This document shows positions 41,918 to 51,980 of a stretch of DNA of 64,000 nucleotides, piece by piece. The position numbers and the translations under genes were made by a program. Numbering within the stretch: position 1 is the first letter of the stretch; each line of letters starts with the position of its first letter. The DNA comes from Clostridiales bacterium (lineage in GTDB: Bacteria; Bacillota; Clostridia; Christensenellales; Aristaeellaceae), in NCBI GenBank assembly GCA_016930575.1, contig JAFGGL010000006.1:1-64000 (forward strand). The letters are read 5' to 3'. A model generated the notes under the pieces. The model was not told the DNA's origin and did not search any database. It worked only from the letters and a program-made list of their open reading frames with translations.

Positions 41918-44332
41918 TTAGCGCTTCTTCTTGCCCCTGCCGCCATGCCCGGATTTACGCGCGGCGGGTTTCGTTTTCTTCGCGGCGTTCCTGCCCGTTT
42001 GCTTCTGCTCGGGTATCTGTTTGATCTTGCGCAGATTGCGCGGATTCCACGCATAGATCGACTTGGGTTCTTCGTGCTTGAGCACCGTATCCAGCGTCGT
42101 ATAGAAGCGCTTGGCAACAAGCAGCGCCGTAAGGAACCGCAGTTTGCGCAGCGGGTTGGTCTCCTGATAGATCGCACGGTAGATTTCCCTGGCTTTTCTC
42201 GTCTGTTCGGCGCCCGGCCGCAGGCGGCTGTAATTGCTCAGCGACAGGATGCGCCACAGCGGCGTGACCTGCTTGCGGAAATAGTGCACGGCGTCCACGC
42301 GCTTTGCAAAGCCCAGCGGCGTCTCTCCCGCTTTGGGCCGGTAATTGGCATACCCAAGAAGCCTTGCCGTCGCCGCGCCGTACACAAAGACCTTTTCCTT
42401 CTCCGTCCGTTTCCGCGACGCGGCACGGTCCGGCCCGCGCAGCGCGACGCGCGCCCCGGCCGCGCCGGCGACTGCCAGCACGAACAGTATCCACCACGGG
42501 AACGGATTGTTTTGGCTGTCCTCCGGATTGGGAACGTCCTGCGGCTCCGGCGACGCCGACGGCTGCGGGGTGGGTTGATCTTCGGGATTGCTCTCGGGAT
42601 TGGGCGTAGGCGTCGGCACGTTGTTGTTCTGATCCGGTTCGGGCGTCGGCGTGGGTTCGGGTTCGTCGGTTGGCGGCGTTTCGTCATCTTCGTGCTGGCT
42701 GGGCGTCGCATCGAAGGGTACCCAGCCGAATCCTTCGAAATACACCTCCGTCCACGCGTGTGCGTCAAAGCCGGTCACATAGGCAAACCCGTCGGACGAC
42801 GGATATGCCAAAAAGCCCTCCACATACCGCGCCGGCAGCCCTACGATTCGGCACATCACGGTCATTGCCGAGGCGAAATAGGTACAGTACCCCTCTTTCC
42901 CCACGTACAGGAAATAGGTGACGAAGTCCTGGTTCTCCGGCGGCGTTTTAGGCGTGAGCGTATACCGGTAATACTTCTTTAAATAATTCATCAGCGTCAG
43001 CGCCTGATCGTAGGGCGTCTCGGCGTTTTGGACGGTGTTGAGCACATCGTCGAACAGCTTCTGCTCCAGATGGTTGGGGAGCTGCGTATACAAATCGAAA
43101 AACGTTTCGTAATACTTGTCTTCCGTCCCCGCCGCGGCGTTGACCAGTTTATTCAATCCCGCGTTTCCGCCCTCGAATACGGGCGCGAAAACGGAATACC
43201 GGTCGCCGATCTCCAGATCGCGCGTGATGAACAGCTCGCTGGCGTCGTTGAAATACGGCACCATATCCCCCGCCATGTTCAGGCTTCGCAGGAACAACGG
43301 CGTAAAAACGGTGGACACCGCCTTGTTCTGCATCTGTACGGAAACGGCTTTGATGTCTATCAGCACACTGGCTTTGCGCACGGTTTCGTTGGGGTATTCC
43401 TCCAAAAACGCCTGCAGCCGCTGCGGCTTCCAGCGGGGGTTGATATACAGGTAGCGCTTGGCGCTGGACGTATCGCGGAAACTACGGCCGGTGTATTCGT
43501 CTTTCACAACGCCCCGCAGCAGCGTTTTTTTGCCGGTTTTCACCGTCATCACGGGGTATTCGCTCGGTTCCGCCGCGCCGCCCAGCTGCCCGGAGCCCAT
43601 CGGGTAGTACCCGTAGCTTCCGATGGTAAATACGTTACGCGGCTCGGTAAAGAACAGGTAATCGGTGATGCGCTGCTTCAAATCGCTGGCCGCTTTCTCC
43701 AAAACGCCGATGGTCACCTTTCCGGCAGGCAGCAGGATCAGCGACAGCACCACAACCACCAGCGCCATCGGGAGCACATGAAAAAGATTGATGCGGTCGT
43801 GCGCCTCCGTGCTCATCTGTAAGAGGATCGCCACCAGCGCCGGCGCGACGTACCACAGATACCCGCCCTTGCCGAGAGTCCAAAGCCCGAACAGCACCAG
43901 CACCGTCATCAGCGCCATCGGCAGGAACCCTACCCCGCGCTTGGTGACCAGGAAGCTGAGCACCGCGACGAACACCGCGAACAAAAAGGCCACCTGCGTA
44001 CCGTACAGCGGCAGCACCACCCGGTTACCGCCGAAATACAGGCCGATCGCCTTGAAGCCTTCCAGCCAGTTGCCGAATATCCCCATGCGCGGCAGGAAAA
44101 CCTGGATCACGGCGAATACCGCCAGGAGTATCCACAGGAAGAGCATATATCTCTTGTTTGAGGAGAAGACCGTCAGCAAGACTAGAATCGCCACGCACAG
44201 CAGCACGGCGCTTACAACATGCGCGGCCAGATCCATCGCCATCAGCATCGGAAGCATCAGCCCGCAGGCAAGCAAAAACGCCACGCCGCAATGCGAAAGC
44301 GGTTCTTTTTTCAGAAAACTCAGCTTTTTCAT
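41918..44332 (-). CDS. TgpA-like transglutaminase domain membrane protein
   Basis: An 804-residue membrane protein. Six to seven helices in the first 220 residues lead to an extracytoplasmic transglutaminase-like domain with the Cys-His-Asp triad (YCTYFASAMTVMCRIVGLPARYVEG; FDAHAWTEVYFEGFGWVPFDATP). A Pro/Thr/Glu-rich linker (PTDEPEPTPTPEPDQNNN) comes before one more helix and a basic cytoplasmic tail ending in GGRGKKKR. Members are always found with DUF58 and MoxR genes as here, but their substrate is not known. It overlaps the DUF58 stop by four bases. Confidence 0.9.
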   Translation of the reverse strand: MKKLSFLKKEPLSHCGVAFLLACGLMLPMLMAMDLAAHVVSAVLLCVAILVLLTVFSSNKRYMLFLWILLAVFAVIQVFLPRMGIFGNWLEGFKAIGLYFGGNRVVLPLYGTQVAFLFAVFVAVLSFLVTKRGVGFLPMALMTVLVLFGLWTLGKGGYLWYVAPALVAILLQMSTEAHDRINLFHVLPMALVVVVLSLILLPAGKVTIGVLEKAASDLKQRITDYLFFTEPRNVFTIGSYGYYPMGSGQLGGAAEPSEYPVMTVKTGKKTLLRGVVKDEYTGRSFRDTSSAKRYLYINPRWKPQRLQAFLEEYPNETVRKASVLIDIKAVSVQMQNKAVSTVFTPLFLRSLNMAGDMVPYFNDASELFITRDLEIGDRYSVFAPVFEGGNAGLNKLVNAAAGTEDKYYETFFDLYTQLPNHLEQKLFDDVLNTVQNAETPYDQALTLMNYLKKYYRYTLTPKTPPENQDFVTYFLYVGKEGYCTYFASAMTVMCRIVGLPARYVEGFLAYPSSDGFAYVTGFDAHAWTEVYFEGFGWVPFDATPSQHEDDETPPTDEPEPTPTPEPDQNNNVPTPTPNPESNPEDQPTPQPSASPEPQDVPNPEDSQNNPFPWWILFVLAVAGAAGARVALRGPDRAASRKRTEKEKVFVYGAATARLLGYANYRPKAGETPLGFAKRVDAVHYFRKQVTPLWRILSLSNYSRLRPGAEQTRKAREIYRAIYQETNPLRKLRFLTALLVAKRFYTTLDTVLKHEEPKSIYAWNPRNLRKIKQIPEQKQTGRNAAKKTKPAARKSGHGGRGKKKR

Positions 44333-45501
44333 GGCTTTGCGTCCGCTTCCTGCGGCGATACGTAGTTCACGTCCACGCTGCGCTGCTGCAGCCTCGCCAC
44401 CAGATCCTGTACGGTCGGGTCCTTGATCTCATAGCTGACCAGATACAGCCGGACGTTGGGCCCCATACGCTTCATCCGGCCGATCAGGTCCACCAAAACG
44501 CTGGTCAGACGCGTGGTGATAATGACCACCGCGCCGGTCTTGCGCAAATCGACCATGTGCATCAATAGGAAACGCTCGAATTTCTCGGTCTCGGTAAACG
44601 AACAGCGCGCCAACTCCTCCAGGAGGATCGGCAGCCCCATCGTGCCCATATACTCCATCGGCCTCTCCCCTGCCAGCGGCAGGCGTACGGGGTTTTCCAG
44701 GTTGATCTGGCATTTGACGACCGAGGCCGCGGTCTCCAACACCGCGTCCTGCAAATACGCCAGCTTGTTTTTATCCATGCCCTCGGGCAGGCGCGGGGGC
44801 GACATGTCCATCAGCACCAGCGCGTCGGGAAGCGCGGGCTCCTCGAACTGCCGTATCATGATCTCCTGCTTGCGTGCCGACATCTTCCAATGGATGCGCT
44901 TGAGCGGATCGCCGTACTGGTAAGAACGGAAATCGCTGGGGCTTGAGGGATCTTCCATCGCGCGCTTCATGGTTAACACGCCCATATCTCCGGGCGCGAA
45001 AGTCAGCGGTTCCACCTCGAAGGGGACCGGCAGCACCAGAAGCTCGCCCGTGGAGTTATCGGGAACGTGTTCTTTTTTGAAAAAACCGAACACATCGCTG
45101 ACGGTGAAGCTTTCCACGCCGGGGATCATCGCGCCGATATGCTCGGCGGCAAACTGATAGGCTACCTTCTGGGTGCGCCGGCCGAGCTCGGTCAAGTGCA
45201 GCACGCCCGCCGGCGTGTTGCTGGTCGCGCGCATCTTAAGCTTCACCGGCGCAATCGGAAGCAGGCTTCTGTGGGAAACAGAAACCTGCATGGCGACGCT
45301 GTCGCCGCGGTTGACTTTCGTATTGTTCAGCCTGTGCGAGACACGGACGGATTTCTCAGCCATGCGGATGCTGATATACGCAAGCACCCAGGCGATGATG
45401 ATGAGCAACGCCAGCAGCAGGTACATCCGGTTGCCCATCGACAGAGCGCATACCAGCAGAAAGCCGAAACTTACCCCTAAGGTCGTCAGCGTAGATTTCA
45501 T
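44329..45501 (-). CDS. DUF58 domain protein
   Basis: A 390-residue protein with two N-terminal helices (FGFLLVCALSMGNRMYLLLALLIIIAWVL) and a DUF58 domain of von Willebrand A-like fold: FRSYQYGDPLKRIHWKMSARKQEIMIRQFEEP is the defining motif, followed by DALVLMDMSP, the likely metal-site strand. It is the middle gene of a MoxR-DUF58-transglutaminase operon, thought to act in envelope protein assembly or maturation. Confidence 0.92.
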   Translation of the reverse strand: MKSTLTTLGVSFGFLLVCALSMGNRMYLLLALLIIIAWVLAYISIRMAEKSVRVSHRLNNTKVNRGDSVAMQVSVSHRSLLPIAPVKLKMRATSNTPAGVLHLTELGRRTQKVAYQFAAEHIGAMIPGVESFTVSDVFGFFKKEHVPDNSTGELLVLPVPFEVEPLTFAPGDMGVLTMKRAMEDPSSPSDFRSYQYGDPLKRIHWKMSARKQEIMIRQFEEPALPDALVLMDMSPPRLPEGMDKNKLAYLQDAVLETAASVVKCQINLENPVRLPLAGERPMEYMGTMGLPILLEELARCSFTETEKFERFLLMHMVDLRKTGAVVIITTRLTSVLVDLIGRMKRMGPNVRLYLVSYEIKDPTVQDLVARLQQRSVDVNYVSPQEADAKP

Positions 45502-45522
45502 TCCATCGTCCTTCCGCGGTTG

Positions 45523-46470
45523 CTACGAAAGGCGGATGGGTACGGGGACGTTTTCCATCACGGCGATGAGGATACGGTCCGTGGTGATGCCTTTCATCTT
45601 CGCTTCGGGGTTGGGCAGGATGCGGTGGGACAGCACCGGCAGCGCCATACGCTGTACGTCCTCGGGCAGGATATAATCGCGGTCGTTTAAAAGCGCGCAT
45701 GCCTGCGCGCCACGGACCAGTGCGATCGCGCCGCGCGTGGATACCCCGAGCTGCAGCGAGGGGTGGGTGCGCGTCATCGCGGCGATATTGGCCACGTAGT
45801 GGCGCACTTCCTTTGAGCAGTACACGGTACCTATCATCTCCTGCATCGCCACGACGTCCCCGGCCGAGCACACGGCCTGCAGGTTCTCCTGCGGTTTCTC
45901 GGTGCCCGAAAACCGGTCAAGAACCGCCATTTCTTCTTCCATCGTCGGGTAGCCCATGGAGATGCGCAGGAAAAAGCGGTCCATCTGCGCCTCGGGCAGC
46001 GGATAGGTGCCTACGAACTCGCCGGGATTTTGCGTGGCGAGCACCATGAAGGGCTTTGGCAGCGCATGGGTCACGCTGTCTACCGTGACCTGGAACTCTT
46101 CCATGACCTCCAAAAGAGAGGACTGGGTCTTGGGCGAGGTGCGGTTGATCTCATCGGCAAGCACGATCTGGCACATCACCGCGCCGGGGTGGAATTCCAT
46201 CTCCCCCGATTTGAAATTGACCATTGTAAAGCCCGTTACGTCGCTTGGCACGACGTCGGGCGTGAATTGTATCCGGTTAAAGCTGCAATCCAAAGACTTC
46301 GCAAGGCAGGAGACCATCGTGGTTTTTCCGGTACCCGGAACGTCTTCTATCAGCACGTGTCCCTTGCAAAGCATCGCGATCAACGCCAGCTCAATCGCTT
46401 CTTCTTTCCCGACGATCACACGCCCGATATTTTGCTTCAAAGCACTGATGATCTGCCTTGGATTGAGCAT
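45523..46470 (-). CDS. MoxR family AAA+ ATPase
   Basis: A 315-residue chaperone-like ATPase. Walker A EDVPGTGKTT, Walker B ADEINRTSPKTQSSLLE, sensor 1 MVLATQNP, and sensor 2 region PLPEAQMDRFFLRI are typical of the MoxR subfamily. The chosen ATG has GGGGC ahead; the track start is 12 codons earlier. It is first in the three-gene operon and probably acts on the DUF58 partner. Confidence 0.93.
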   Translation of the reverse strand: MLNPRQIISALKQNIGRVIVGKEEAIELALIAMLCKGHVLIEDVPGTGKTTMVSCLAKSLDCSFNRIQFTPDVVPSDVTGFTMVNFKSGEMEFHPGAVMCQIVLADEINRTSPKTQSSLLEVMEEFQVTVDSVTHALPKPFMVLATQNPGEFVGTYPLPEAQMDRFFLRISMGYPTMEEEMAVLDRFSGTEKPQENLQAVCSAGDVVAMQEMIGTVYCSKEVRHYVANIAAMTRTHPSLQLGVSTRGAIALVRGAQACALLNDRDYILPEDVQRMALPVLSHRILPNPEAKMKGITTDRILIAVMENVPVPIRLS

Positions 46471-46566
46471 AGAAAAAAGCCCCATTTCATACTGTTTATG
46501 CCACATAAGTATATCTTATTTAATAGGTATTTACAATACTGTAACAAAAGTTTTAACAATGCTCAT

Positions 46567-46594
46567 TTGCCTTTCAGGGCGTTCATGGTATAAT
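46567..46594 (+). promoter_or_regulatory. promoter of the coiled-coil gene
   Basis: TTGCCT, 16 bases, TATAAT with TGG before the -10 (extended -10), divergent from the MoxR operon. Confidence 0.7.
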
Positions 46595-46637
46595 GAAACA
46601 AATGCGTTCTCAAGAAATACGATACGGAGGTATTACT

Positions 46638-47423
46638 ATGTCTGAAAAAATCCCTGCGACGAAATCTAAGAGCACCCCGTTAATCGTGCTGCTGTGCATC
46701 GTTCTCGTGGCGGCAATCGTTTTCGGAGTTATCACTTACCTGGATAAGAACGAATTATCGGCCCAAAAAGAAGAGTTGACGGCCGCAAAAGCGGATTCGG
46801 ATGCCTATGCCGAAAGCCTGGAAGCCGATTTGGCTTCCGTGCAGGAAATCCTTTCGTCAACGGAAGATCAACTGGCTGCAACCAGCGATGAGCTGAGCGA
46901 TGTGCAAGGCGAATTGCTTTTTGCCCAGGGACAGCTTACGCTGACGCAGGACAAGCTGGCAAAGAGCGAGGAAAGCCTGGCAGCGGCCAACACGACGCTT
47001 TCTGATACGCAGGCTGCCATGGAAGAACTTCAGGCATCGCTTGCCGCGGCTGACGAAGCGGCTGCCGAGAAAGATGCAGCCATTGAAGACGGAACCGCAC
47101 GTATAGCGGAACTGGACGCGCTTCTGGCGGATTCCGAAGCGGCTCTCAACGACAGCGAAGCGGCCCTGGAAGCAAGCCAGACCGCGCTGGCCGACGCACA
47201 GGCCGAAACGCTGGCAGCGCAAACCGAGATGAATGCCCAGCGCGGTATGCAGCTGTTCACCAAGGGGAAACTCTCCCTGGCGGAAACCAAGCTGACGTTT
47301 GCGCAGAACAAGCTTGCGGAAACCGAAACGGCGCTCGCCAATGCCCTTTTAAAGATCGACGAGTTGAACGCTATGATCGTGGAACTGCAGGCCGAACTGG
47401 AAGCCGTACCGGCAGAAGAATAA
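46638..47423 (+). CDS. coiled-coil membrane protein, unknown
   Basis: A 261-residue protein with one N-terminal helix (LIVLLCIVLVAAIVFGVITYL) followed by an almost continuous heptad-rich coiled coil, rich in Ala, Glu, Leu (QKEELTAAKADSDAYAESLE, LAESEESLAAANTTLSD-type stretches). A run of seven-residue alanine-rich units lies around residues 110-190. No enzymatic domain. GGAGG precedes the chosen ATG; the track start is 15 codons upstream. It stands divergent from the MoxR operon and is probably an extracytoplasmic spacer or envelope scaffold; function unknown. Confidence 0.75.
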   Translation: MSEKIPATKSKSTPLIVLLCIVLVAAIVFGVITYLDKNELSAQKEELTAAKADSDAYAESLEADLASVQEILSSTEDQLAATSDELSDVQGELLFAQGQLTLTQDKLAKSEESLAAANTTLSDTQAAMEELQASLAAADEAAAEKDAAIEDGTARIAELDALLADSEAALNDSEAALEASQTALADAQAETLAAQTEMNAQRGMQLFTKGKLSLAETKLTFAQNKLAETETALANALLKIDELNAMIVELQAELEAVPAEE

Positions 47424-47447
47424 ACCTGCAGATCAAAAATTCACAGC

Positions 47448-47475
47448 AAGATCCCCCGCATCGCGGGGGATCTTG
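47448..47475. terminator. strong hairpin after the coiled-coil gene
   Basis: A 13-bp stem CAAGATCCCCCGC / GCGGGGGATCTTG. The T tract is weak on the plus strand and stronger on the minus strand (GAATTTTTG at short distance), so it may act in both directions between convergent genes. Confidence 0.6.
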
Positions 47476-47515
47476 TTGATGTGCTAAAATCCTTGCTTTG
47501 CAGGCATACTATCAA

Positions 47516-47636
47516 CCTGTTCAAAAAGCTTAATATGCTAGGAAGCAAGGGTGGCAAGAGGTTGAGCTTACTCCTTTGTAAGTGATGCCTCTTGCCATCC
47601 CGTAGCTGACAACGCAGATTGGGCTTTTTCAACAGG
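47516..47636. ncRNA. structured repeat element, copy 2 (candidate ncRNA or REP-like unit)
   Basis: The second copy of the element seen near 10.2 kb. The outer helix pairs CCTGTT-C-AAAAAGC with GCTTTTT-C-AACAGG (one mismatch). Inside, GGCAAGAGG pairs with CCTCTTGCC and an inner CTTAC/GTAAG hairpin carries the conserved GAGCTTACTC and GTAAGTG. It lies between the convergent coiled-coil and lysA genes. The end helix can be read on either strand, and GCTTTTT could act as a terminator. Confidence 0.55.
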
Positions 47637-47647
47637 CTGGCAGGCGT

Positions 47648-48916
47648 TTATTTTGGCTGCAGCCTTTTCCAGGCCGGATCGACGTCCAGCACGGAGAAAT
47701 AATCGGCGGGCGTTTCCGCGCGGCGAATCAACAGAAACATTCCGTCTTCCTTCAGAAGCACTTCTTTGCAGCGCAGCTTGCCGTTGTAATTGTACCCCAT
47801 GCTCAGGCAATGCGCGCCCGCGTCATGGATGACCAGGATGTCGCCCACTTCGGCCCTGGGTAGCATACGGTCGACGGCGAACTTATCGTTGTTCTCGCAC
47901 AGGGAGCCGGTGACGTCGACCTTTTCGATATGCGGCAGGCTTTCCTTGCCGACGATGGTGATATGATGGTACGCGCCGTACATCGCGGGGCGCAGCAGGT
48001 CGCACGAGCTGGCGTTAAGCCCCAGATAGCGCTTGTAGATATTCTTTTCATGCGTGATGTGCGCCACCAGCCAGCCGTGCGCCGCGGTCATGTACCGCCC
48101 GAGTTCCGTTTTGATCGCAATGCCCGGGATATTGTTTTGTACGAAAACCTTTTCATAGGCTTTACGCACGCCCGCGCCGATGGCTTCGACGTTGGCCTCT
48201 TCCTCGTCCGGCCGGTAGGGCACGCCCACGCCGCCGGACAGGTTGACGAACGCGAGTTCCAGCCCGCTTTCCTGCCGCAGTTCGGCAGCCGTCTCAAACA
48301 GCAATTCCGCAAGCGCCGGATAATAATGCGGGTCGGTGGTGTTGCTGGACAAGAAAGCGTGGATACCGAAGCGCCTGGCGCCGTGCTTTTTGAGTATCAT
48401 GATCGCCTCGGAAAGCTGCTCGCGCGTCATGCCGAATTTTGCGTCGCCCGGGTCGCCCATGATGGCGTTGCCCACGCGGAAATGCCCGCCCGGGTTGTAG
48501 CGCAGGCAGACGGTTTCGGGGATACCGCCATTGTTTTTCAATTCCTCGATATGGGTGATGTCGTCCAGATTGATATAGGCTTCCAGCTTCCGCGCCAGCC
48601 GGAACTCCCGCGGGGGCACGACGTTGGCGGAAAACATGATGTCAGCGCCCTGAAAGCCGCAGGCGCCGGCAAGCATCAATTCGGTCTCGCTTGCGCAGTC
48701 CACGCCGCAGCCTTCTTCTTTCAGGATGCGCAGAATCGCGGGAGTGGGCAGCGCTTTGACCGCGAAATACTCCTTGAAATCCTCGCACCATGAAAACGCC
48801 CGCTGCCAGCGCCTGGCCGTGGAGCGTATGCCCTGTTCATCGTAGAGGTAAAACGGCGTGTCAAACGCCTTGCAGGCATCGACGAATACAGAATCGGGAA
48901 GTGTGAAGTTCGGCAT
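47648..48916 (-). CDS. lysA: diaminopimelate decarboxylase
   Basis: A 422-residue fold-III PLP enzyme that makes lysine from meso-diaminopimelate. The PLP lysine lies in YFAVKALPTP; other conserved parts are HAFLSSNTTDP, NLSGGVGVPYRPDE, ELGRYMTAAHGW, TGSLCENNDKFA, and HDAGAHCLSMGYNYN, the family's active-site end. A monocistronic gene divergent from rpsT. Related fold-III decarboxylases are possible, but the CEN and DAGAHC motifs favour LysA. Confidence 0.9.
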   Translation of the reverse strand: MPNFTLPDSVFVDACKAFDTPFYLYDEQGIRSTARRWQRAFSWCEDFKEYFAVKALPTPAILRILKEEGCGVDCASETELMLAGACGFQGADIMFSANVVPPREFRLARKLEAYINLDDITHIEELKNNGGIPETVCLRYNPGGHFRVGNAIMGDPGDAKFGMTREQLSEAIMILKKHGARRFGIHAFLSSNTTDPHYYPALAELLFETAAELRQESGLELAFVNLSGGVGVPYRPDEEEANVEAIGAGVRKAYEKVFVQNNIPGIAIKTELGRYMTAAHGWLVAHITHEKNIYKRYLGLNASSCDLLRPAMYGAYHHITIVGKESLPHIEKVDVTGSLCENNDKFAVDRMLPRAEVGDILVIHDAGAHCLSMGYNYNGKLRCKEVLLKEDGMFLLIRRAETPADYFSVLDVDPAWKRLQPK

Positions 48917-49038
48917 GGACGCCCCTCCCTCAAGTCTTTATCGCACTAAAGTGTAGCAAGTCGGGACGGGTGTTGTCAACATCGCCGCGATGTTTTTGTT
49001 TTGTACGGCCAAAACGCAGCGCAATTTCCGGAATACGC

Positions 49039-49067
49039 TTGCTTTTTCAGGTACGGCATGCTACAAT
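49039..49067 (+). promoter_or_regulatory. promoter of rpsT
   Basis: TTGCTT, 17 bases, TACAAT, about 40 bases before the start codon. Confidence 0.65.
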
Positions 49068-49106
49068 ATGCCTTGCGTATTTTAGAAACCGGGGAGGTGA
49101 AACACG

Positions 49107-49370
49107 TTGCCCAATATCAAATCCGCCATGAAGCGCGTGAAGGTGAGCGAGAAGAAAAACCTTCGCAACCGCATTGTGAAATCCAAGGTGAAAACCGAGA
49201 TAAAGAAGTTTGACGCGGAGATTGCGGAAAACCCCGCAAACGCAGGCGCACAGTACAGAGCGACCGCCTCCGCTATCGATAAGGCCGCCGCCAAGGGAAT
49301 CGTGCACAAGAACACGGCCAACCGCAAGAAGGCCAGGCTGGCAAAGCAAATGGCAAAGACCGCGCAGTAA
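49107..49370 (+). CDS. rpsT: 30S ribosomal protein S20
   Basis: An 87-residue basic protein that binds 16S rRNA in the small subunit. MPNIKSAMKRVKVSEKKNLRN and the central GIVHKNTANRKKARL segment are the S20 signature. The start is TTG with a perfect GGGGAGGTGA site. Own promoter and terminator; transcribed alone. Confidence 0.97.
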   Translation: MPNIKSAMKRVKVSEKKNLRNRIVKSKVKTEIKKFDAEIAENPANAGAQYRATASAIDKAAAKGIVHKNTANRKKARLAKQMAKTAQ

Positions 49371-49381
49371 ACAGGTATAGG

Positions 49382-49413
49382 AAAAGAAGCTGATATGTTT
49401 CAGCTTCTTTTTT
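49382..49413 (+). terminator. terminator of rpsT
   Basis: AAAAGAAGCTGA / TCAGCTTCTTTT stem with a six-base loop followed by a T run; also lies at the end of the convergent topoisomerase gene. Confidence 0.9.
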
Positions 49414-49415
49414 GT

Positions 49416-51980
49416 TTACGCATTTTCATCGTCCAGCCTTAACTGTTCCTGTTCTTCTTCTTCTTCCGCCGGCTGGAGACCGGCCTGTTCTTCCGGTTCA
49501 TCTGCTTCGTCCTCAACGGGCGGTTGTTCTGCGATAAAGGGCAGCATGCCGGTGACCACGTCGTCAAGCACCGCCATGACGGACGCTTTTCCTTTATTGG
49601 GTTTGTCCCGAAGCGGGATTTCTTCCGCGTCAACGATACTCGGGGTGCTGGACTGCTGCGATACCAATACGCTCAGCGGCAGCGCGCGGATCAACAGCGC
49701 ACTGGCCAGATACGAACCGCTGGAACCGTTTTTGTTGAAGGTGAAGATCTTCACGCCCTTGCCCGCGCGCGCCTGCGGCTCAAACTCCATATACAGCATG
49801 CGCTTGGCGTGGCCGCGGTCGGTCATCACGAGGATCTGGTCGTTTGGCAGCGGCTGCGCCGCGAAAACGATACCGTCTCCCTTCGCCAACGTCATTCCCT
49901 TCACGCCCGAGGTCGTGCGCCCCTGCACGGGAATCTTGTCGCAGTGGCAGCGGATGCTCATGCATTCCCGCGACAGCAGCAGCAGGTCCGATTCGGGATC
50001 CAGCGGGAACACGGCCGTCACTTCGTCGCCGCCGCGCAGGTTGATTGCGGCGTACTTCTGCCGGTTGATGTTGTATTCCTGCGCTGAAGTACGCTTGAGC
50101 ATGCCTTCTTTGGTTACAAACAACAGGTCGGGCATTGCGGCAAGTTCGTCCCCCGTGCAGCAGAACATCTGCACGGGGATCTCGTTGTTCTCGATGCCCA
50201 GAATCACGCCGTTTAAAAGCGATCCCTTCTGCGATGGTTTGTTGCTCTCGGGCAGGCTGTCCACGCCGATCTGGTAGCAGTTGCCTAAGCTTGTGAACAG
50301 GTAGAGCGTCCGGTCGGTATCGGTCTCGAAGCGCCACAGGGGCAGCTCGTCCAGATTGCCGTTCTCCGGGCTGACCGGCGGCAGCTTCCGGTAAAACTTC
50401 GGGTATATCCGCCGCAGGTATCCCGCGCGGGAGAAGGTGACGGTCGCAAGCTCCGCAACATGCACTTCCTCCACCGCTGCTTCCACCACATGCCCGGGAT
50501 CCGCAACCGTGGTGCGGCGGTCCGAGCCGTAGGTCTCGGCGATCTCCATGAGCTCGTGCTTCACCAGCCGCATGAGCTTGAATTCGCTTTCCAGTATCCC
50601 GGACAGGTACTCGATCTTTTCCAGTATCTCCGCATACTCCTGCCGCAGGGTCTCGATCTCCAGCCCCGTCAGACGCTGCAGGCGCATGTCCAGGATCGCC
50701 TGCGCCTGGAGTTCGTCCAAGTCGAAGCTCTCCATCAGTTTCTGCTTCGCCTCTTTGGGCGTACGGCTTGCCCGGATCAGGGCGATGACCGCGTCCAGGT
50801 TGTCCACCGCGATCATCAGGCCTTCCAGGATATGCGCGCGGGCTTTCGCCCGGTCCAGCTCGTACTGCGTGCGGGCGGTGATTACGTTTCTCTGGTGGGT
50901 GATGTAGTAGCGTATCGCGCTGTGCAGGCTCATCAGCCTCGGTTTGCCTTTGGCGATGGCGACCATGTTGACGCCGAAGGTCACCTGCATATCGGTGTAC
51001 TTGAGCAGCGCCGCAAGTAGTTTTTCCGCGTCGTATCCGCTGCGGATTTCGATCACAGCGCGCATGCCGGTGCGGTCACTCTCGTCGCGGATATCGTAGA
51101 TGCCGGCGAAAACAGCTTTGCGTTCCTCGCTGATTTTCAGGATTTTTTCCAGCATCGCGGACTTGTTCACCTGGTAGGGAATCTCCGTGATGACGATCAG
51201 GCTGCGCCCGTTCTTTCCCTTTTCGATATGCGTGCGCGCGCGCAGCGTCAGCTTGCCGCGCCCGGTCTCGTAGGCGGTTTTCAGCTCTTCGGTTTTCAGC
51301 AGTATGCCACCCGTCGGGAAGTCCGGCGCGGGCATGATCTCCATCAATTCTTCGGTGGTGATACCCGGGTTGCCGATCTGCGCGACCACGGCGTGGATGC
51401 ACTCGCGCAGGTTGTGCGGCGGGATGTTGGTCGCAAGCCCGATGGCGATGCCGCTGGCGCCGTTGACCAAAAGGTTCGGGTAGCGCGAGGGCAGCATGTC
51501 CGGTTCCTTGACGGTATCGTCGAAGTTCAGGCGGAAGGGTACGGTGTCCTTGTCGATGTCGCGCAGCATCTCTAGCGCGAGCGGCTTCATGCGCGCTTCG
51601 GTATAGCGCATGGCGGCGGCGGTGTCACCGTCGATGGAGCCGAAGTTCCCGTGCCCGTCCACCAGCGGTTCCCGCATGCTGAAACCCTGTGCCATGCGCA
51701 CCAGCGCGTCGTAAACGCTTGAATCGCCGTGCGGGTGGAACTTGCCCAGGCAGTCGCCCACGATGCGGGCGCACTTGCGGTGCGGGCGGTCCGGCTGCAG
51801 ATTGAGCTCCATCATCGTAAATAAAATGCGCCGCTGCACGGGCTTGAGCCCGTCCTCCACGCGCGGGATGGCGCGCTCCATGATGACGTGTTCGGCGTAG
51901 GGAATCATCGAATTGTGCATGACCTCGGCCATGGACATCTGGATGATGCCATGTGCATTATCTTCAGGCAATCGGCTCAC
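49416..51980 (-). CDS. parC: DNA topoisomerase IV subunit A-like (ParC)
   Basis: An 854-residue type IIA topoisomerase A subunit that cuts and rejoins DNA. The active-site tyrosine is in [23 protein letters not shown] and [17 protein letters not shown] are the quinolone-determining region. The C-terminal beta-propeller has no canonical GyrA box (QRRGGKG); the nearest match is PQARAGKG, so topoisomerase IV is more likely than gyrase. The acidic tail ([20 protein letters not shown]) is long. It overlaps the parE-type gene by 17 bases, the order B then A. Confidence 0.85.
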   Translation of the reverse strand: MSRLPEDNAHGIIQMSMAEVMHNSMIPYAEHVIMERAIPRVEDGLKPVQRRILFTMMELNLQPDRPHRKCARIVGDCLGKFHPHGDSSVYDALVRMAQGFSMREPLVDGHGNFGSIDGDTAAAMRYTEARMKPLALEMLRDIDKDTVPFRLNFDDTVKEPDMLPSRYPNLLVNGASGIAIGLATNIPPHNLRECIHAVVAQIGNPGITTEELMEIMPAPDFPTGGILLKTEELKTAYETGRGKLTLRARTHIEKGKNGRSLIVITEIPYQVNKSAMLEKILKISEERKAVFAGIYDIRDESDRTGMRAVIEIRSGYDAEKLLAALLKYTDMQVTFGVNMVAIAKGKPRLMSLHSAIRYYITHQRNVITARTQYELDRAKARAHILEGLMIAVDNLDAVIALIRASRTPKEAKQKLMESFDLDELQAQAILDMRLQRLTGLEIETLRQEYAEILEKIEYLSGILESEFKLMRLVKHELMEIAETYGSDRRTTVADPGHVVEAAVEEVHVAELATVTFSRAGYLRRIYPKFYRKLPPVSPENGNLDELPLWRFETDTDRTLYLFTSLGNCYQIGVDSLPESNKPSQKGSLLNGVILGIENNEIPVQMFCCTGDELAAMPDLLFVTKEGMLKRTSAQEYNINRQKYAAINLRGGDEVTAVFPLDPESDLLLLSRECMSIRCHCDKIPVQGRTTSGVKGMTLAKGDGIVFAAQPLPNDQILVMTDRGHAKRMLYMEFEPQARAGKGVKIFTFNKNGSSGSYLASALLIRALPLSVLVSQQSSTPSIVDAEEIPLRDKPNKGKASVMAVLDDVVTGMLPFIAEQPPVEDEADEPEEQAGLQPAEEEEEQEQLRLDDENA

